Below, piece after piece: positions 7,801 to 8,598 of a DNA stretch of 8,598 bases. The notes under the pieces were generated by a model. That model made no database searches. It was not told where the DNA came from and worked only from the letters and a program-made list of their open reading frames with translations. Position numbers and translations under genes: made by a program. Positions within the stretch are counted from its first letter, which is position 1; every line of letters begins with the position of its first letter. Source of the DNA: Gammaproteobacteria bacterium (lineage in GTDB: Bacteria > Pseudomonadota > Gammaproteobacteria > UBA11654); assembly GCA_002718375.1 (NCBI GenBank), contig PBEI01000002.1, positions 60,455 through 69,052 of the forward strand, given 5' to 3'.

Positions 7801-8598
7801 ACACCAAACATCATATGCTTCTGAGCCAAAATACTCATTATTTACAAATGAAAAACCAAGAGGTCCTGGACCTCCCCAGCTTGACATTAGACCAATACGA
7901 ATGTCACCACATTGAGTTGATGTTTCTTCAACTTTAACAAAATTTATCCCAGTGACTGCACCCCAATATTGGAATGCCTGATCTACTAGATCCTCCCAAG
8001 CAGATGATCCATTCGCAATCCTATCTTGGAAAGAATCTCCTAAGTATCGAGACAACAATCCATACCAAGATGCAAAAGCAGAGTCAGTCGTGATCAGACT
8101 ATATGTAATTGTCAGTATAGTTGAGGGATCGCGATCATAATCAATGCTAAAACCCAATAATAGATTATCTATAATACTATTACCCGATGTCGTAATATTT
8201 TTTGGGGATATATCATTTGCTTCAGGTGTTGCATACTGAAGATCATTAACCGAGATACTATAAGCCTTATCGAAATAAAGCCCTCCTTGATCAGTAGCTC
8301 TGACAATGACTGTTAGGGTATCGTCTTCCTCAAAATCAGCATAAACACTGTCTTTTAATTTTAATTCACCTGTGTTGCTGATCTCAAAATAACTACTGTC
8401 AGCACCACCAACAATTGTGTATGAAAATGAATCATCCGTATTCGGGTCTGAAGTAGTAAAATCACCAATAACAAGACCATAATAGCTCTCATTAACAGCT
8501 TGGTTAGAAAGAGTCATTCCATTAGGTGTAGCATTGACATTGATGCTAAAGCTTTGAGCATAAGTCGAACCCGATCCATCTGTGGTGGTGACTGTGAC
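4378..8598 (-). CDS. Giant secreted RTX/cadherin-like protein with embedded serralysin-type zinc metalloprotease (N-terminus outside window)
   Basis: The frame is open through the right edge. The first ATG inside the window (8515-8517) follows 27 coding residues of an Ig/cadherin-like fold, so it is not the true start. The 1406 visible residues, numbered from the window edge, hold: cadherin-like units (1-124); a metzincin domain (about 142-372) with HEIGHSLGLAHP (zinc ligands His290, His294, His300; catalytic Glu291) and Met-turn MSY (Met323, Tyr325); RTX turns such as GSGNDS, GAGNDT and GGDGDDG (about 462-525); a GIENIDI...LTITTEDI module common in RTX proteins (about 543-652); a second cadherin-like unit (about 651-745); five tandem RTX units (753-1263); and an acidic tail with a CSACGQVH knuckle (1264-1406). 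It is probably exported by the three downstream gene products and calcium-folded outside, acting as an adhesin-like protease. The substrate is unknown. Confidence 0.93.
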   Translation of the reverse strand, partial: VTVTTTDGSGSTYAQSFSINVNATPNGMTLSNQAVNESYYGLVIGDFTTSDPNTDDSFSYTIVGGADSSYFEISNTGELKLKDSVYADFEEDDTLTVIVRATDQGGLYFDKAYSISVNDLQYATPEANDISPKNITTSGNSIIDNLLLGFSIDYDRDPSTILTITYSLITTDSAFASWYGLLSRYLGDSFQDRIANGSSAWEDLVDQAFQYWGAVTGINFVKVEETSTQCGDIRIGLMSSWGGPGPLGFSFVNNEYFGSEAYDVWCLSKFDPEDPNYNSENTSPGFLLIHEIGHSLGLAHPHDGGGISTAIQNPAVTDAFTVMSYGGRGKLMNDWDIDGDGVNEFNSGDRLQAIFPSIYDIKAIQYIYGNTPLRNNGDTTYTYTGPIFETIHDTGGIDSIDLSFYSLDITFNLNPGTVSMIGTDEIMILRHYPQNEIQYVPDYTGFPISISEGTIIENLETGSGNDSINCNIAINSIICGAGNDTVYSIGSGDSILGGDGDDGFYISDASFTVIQGGAGNDSLYMRYIGSSFNLSEFSNSQITGIENIDIQWNSETTLTITTEDIVNLNADIKYDLDNDEVDEYVIWILGDSILTGQEYTDNIILEGGNWTRDTNASSSYTFYDYGFYDFYTNDNGETYFATSLGVGVYERTGNGNISITKQTVAENRVNAEVGILSKEGLTQLSLFGSLFKLSGPDADKFFISIDGKTLMLKPGTILDYETQNTYNITITVLGVSRNYQITVLDGIENEITGQHWSIASSETIDGTSADDFIDYAGGNDLIDGKDGNDILIINHDLTSAFEINTAGGITKIKVSSSASEDYAYDQVRMINVESIQFNDRYLSVNTALPVYENIIWGTTDSEDIEVTDGDDLIDSAGGNDKILDNGGNDTLVIFNWKSYFEVMTVAGITKIYGNTNVSGIGSDYYRDIIKTINIENISFRGGGSLELNTNLPSGTTYVYWSYTSASETIEGSDEVDLIDGSGGNDIIDGKGGNDTLAIFSNRSNFEIITLAGVTKIYGNDYVSGLGIDYWLDTIRVQNVENIAFADQTIEVDTTSLSGIYYFGSLGFSFNITGTDGNDVIDSAGGTESIYGNDGDDTLLLFGNRDDFEIITLSGLTKIFGLNSDGLMGAYYFDTIRMINTESIMFADQTIDIETAGLAGTDSYDFWGSTSGTTINGTTGNDVIDSGGGSDIIDGGEGDDTLLLFADKSTFDIAFDGETITLTGNSSSGLAGAYYLDTITMTNVETIMFADETVQVSELENTSSAEDYVCSACGQVHGEDTPSHDFDFETDSSESTDNSRNPNNNNPITLPHNGPWLNGINLSTIDLPIVADENQIESSDPLISFDDLIQIEDPIMFDFETFSGDDLDIDINPIEPLNIPLLNNESMESWENVIDGTIWENWSYLDH
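4771..4794 (-). other. CxxCGxxH knuckle (CSACGQVH) in the RTX protein tail
   Basis: Eight codons encode CSACGQVH, preceded by DYV and followed by GEDTPSH. The pattern Y-V-C-x-x-C-G-x-V-H-x-G/E resembles the first metal-binding knuckle of the rubredoxin-like domain of rubrerythrins. The second knuckle (CPxC), expected 10-15 residues later, is absent. The nearest candidate ligand there is the His seven residues after the knuckle His. A Cys2His2 metal site or a disulfide are both possible; neither is shown by the sequence. Confidence 0.55.
4810..6342 (-). repeat. Five tandem ~100-residue RTX units in the cargo protein
   Basis: The units are at about 6342-6040, 6039-5728, 5727-5416, 5415-5107 and 5106-4810 (101, 104, 104, 103 and 99 residues). 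Each has the same order: a Trp/Gly/Ser-rich lead; a GT.GND.IDS.GGND type calcium-binding stretch; GNDTL(L)(L/I)F; a S.FEI.T..G.TKI.G strand pair; a SGLG..Y..DTI segment; and N(V/I/T)E.I.FADQT. The last part resembles the IExxxFAD-type module often found after RTX turns. Similarity is clear at protein level but not long at DNA level, so the duplications are not very recent. Unit 5 departs in the middle (FDIAFDGETITLTGN) and unit 1 has the most divergent second half. Confidence 0.88.
6367..6642 (-). other. Second cadherin-like unit of the RTX protein
   Basis: About 92 residues have the cadherin-like order: TVAEN near the start, a GPDADKFFI segment, LMLKPGTILDYET with the acidic D-Y-E-T calcium-binding pattern, and a closing YNITITVLGVSRNYQITVLD strand pair. 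It separates the first RTX block from the five-unit array and probably acts as a rigid spacer. Confidence 0.65.
7018..7215 (-). other. First RTX nonapeptide block behind the protease domain
   Basis: Loosely spaced glycine/aspartate turns occur here: GSGNDS, GAGNDT, GSGDS, GGDGDDG and GGAGNDS. This matches the position of the parallel beta-roll that follows the catalytic domain in serralysins. Two cysteines (visible residues 470 and 479) sit between the first two turns, which is unusual for RTX sequence. Confidence 0.8.
7483..8175 (-). other. Serralysin-type metzincin catalytic domain of the RTX protein
   Basis: The zinc site HEIGHSLGLAHP is encoded at 7696-7731 and the Met-turn MSYGG just downstream (Met codon 7630-7632). 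Preceding strands AFQYWGAVTGINFVKV and DIRIGLMSSW match the N-terminal half of metzincins. YDIKAIQYIYG after the Met-turn matches the conserved helix of serralysins. Two features are unusual. Cys230 and Cys266 (visible numbering) could form a disulfide, and DIDGDGVNE, an EF-hand-like calcium loop, lies between the Met-turn and that helix. Confidence 0.88.
8227..8598 (-). other. Cadherin-like unit(s) before the protease domain
   Basis: The first 27 visible residues are the last strands of one unit (VTVTTTDGSGS...FSINVNATPNG). A complete unit follows with NQAVNES, YTIVGGADSSYFEI, LKLKDSVYADFEEDDTLTV, RATDQGG and a closing SISVND. The DFEE and ATDQGG elements are calcium-binding positions of bacterial cadherin-like domains. 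More units of this kind probably lie beyond the window. Confidence 0.75.

Noticed and set aside
8515..8517. ATG as the start of the cargo gene
   Set aside because: The frame continues without a stop to the window edge and encodes the last strands of a preceding cadherin-like unit, so this Met is internal.

Overview
The window is a compact, AT-rich stretch (about 40% G+C by eye) from a Gram-negative bacterium, most likely a pseudomonadote. It carries a complete tripartite type I secretion system (outer-membrane channel, inner-membrane ABC exporter, periplasmic adaptor) next to a giant secreted RTX protein. The organism cannot be fixed more closely from sequence alone. The base composition, cadherin-like units and LapB/LapC-like exporter sequences fit an aquatic or marine lineage, but that is inference.

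Layout: 1-252 (+) is the 3' end of a small membrane-protein gene of unknown function with a histidine-rich tail. It converges on the secretion cluster, and the two stop codons are 6 bases apart. Everything from 259 to the right edge is on the minus strand. In transcription order this is a very large RTX/cadherin-like protein with an embedded serralysin-type zinc metalloprotease (8598 down to 4378, 5' end outside the window); a TolC/LapE-type outer-membrane protein (4303-2921); an ABC permease/ATPase (2882-1185); and an HlyD/LapC-type adaptor (1188-259). The gaps are 74 and 38 bases, and the last two genes overlap by 4 bases. With no convincing terminator between them, the four genes look like one operon encoding a cargo and its dedicated exporter.

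How they work together (inference from family knowledge): the ABC protein and adaptor would recognise the C-terminal end of the RTX protein, and with the outer-membrane channel move it directly from cytoplasm to outside. There calcium would fold the RTX blocks and zinc would activate the HExxHxxGxxH protease. The cargo combines adhesin-like modules (cadherin-like units, five tandem ~100-residue RTX units) with a protease in the interior of the chain. It ends in an unusual tail with a CxxCGxxH knuckle resembling half of a rubredoxin-type zinc site, followed by an acidic, tryptophan-ended segment.

The most interesting points are the domain order of the cargo, the five-fold repeat array, the cysteine/histidine knuckle near its C-terminus, and the reduced forms of two exporter parts: an ABC protein without the N-terminal C39-like domain, and an adaptor with an unusually short helical hairpin.
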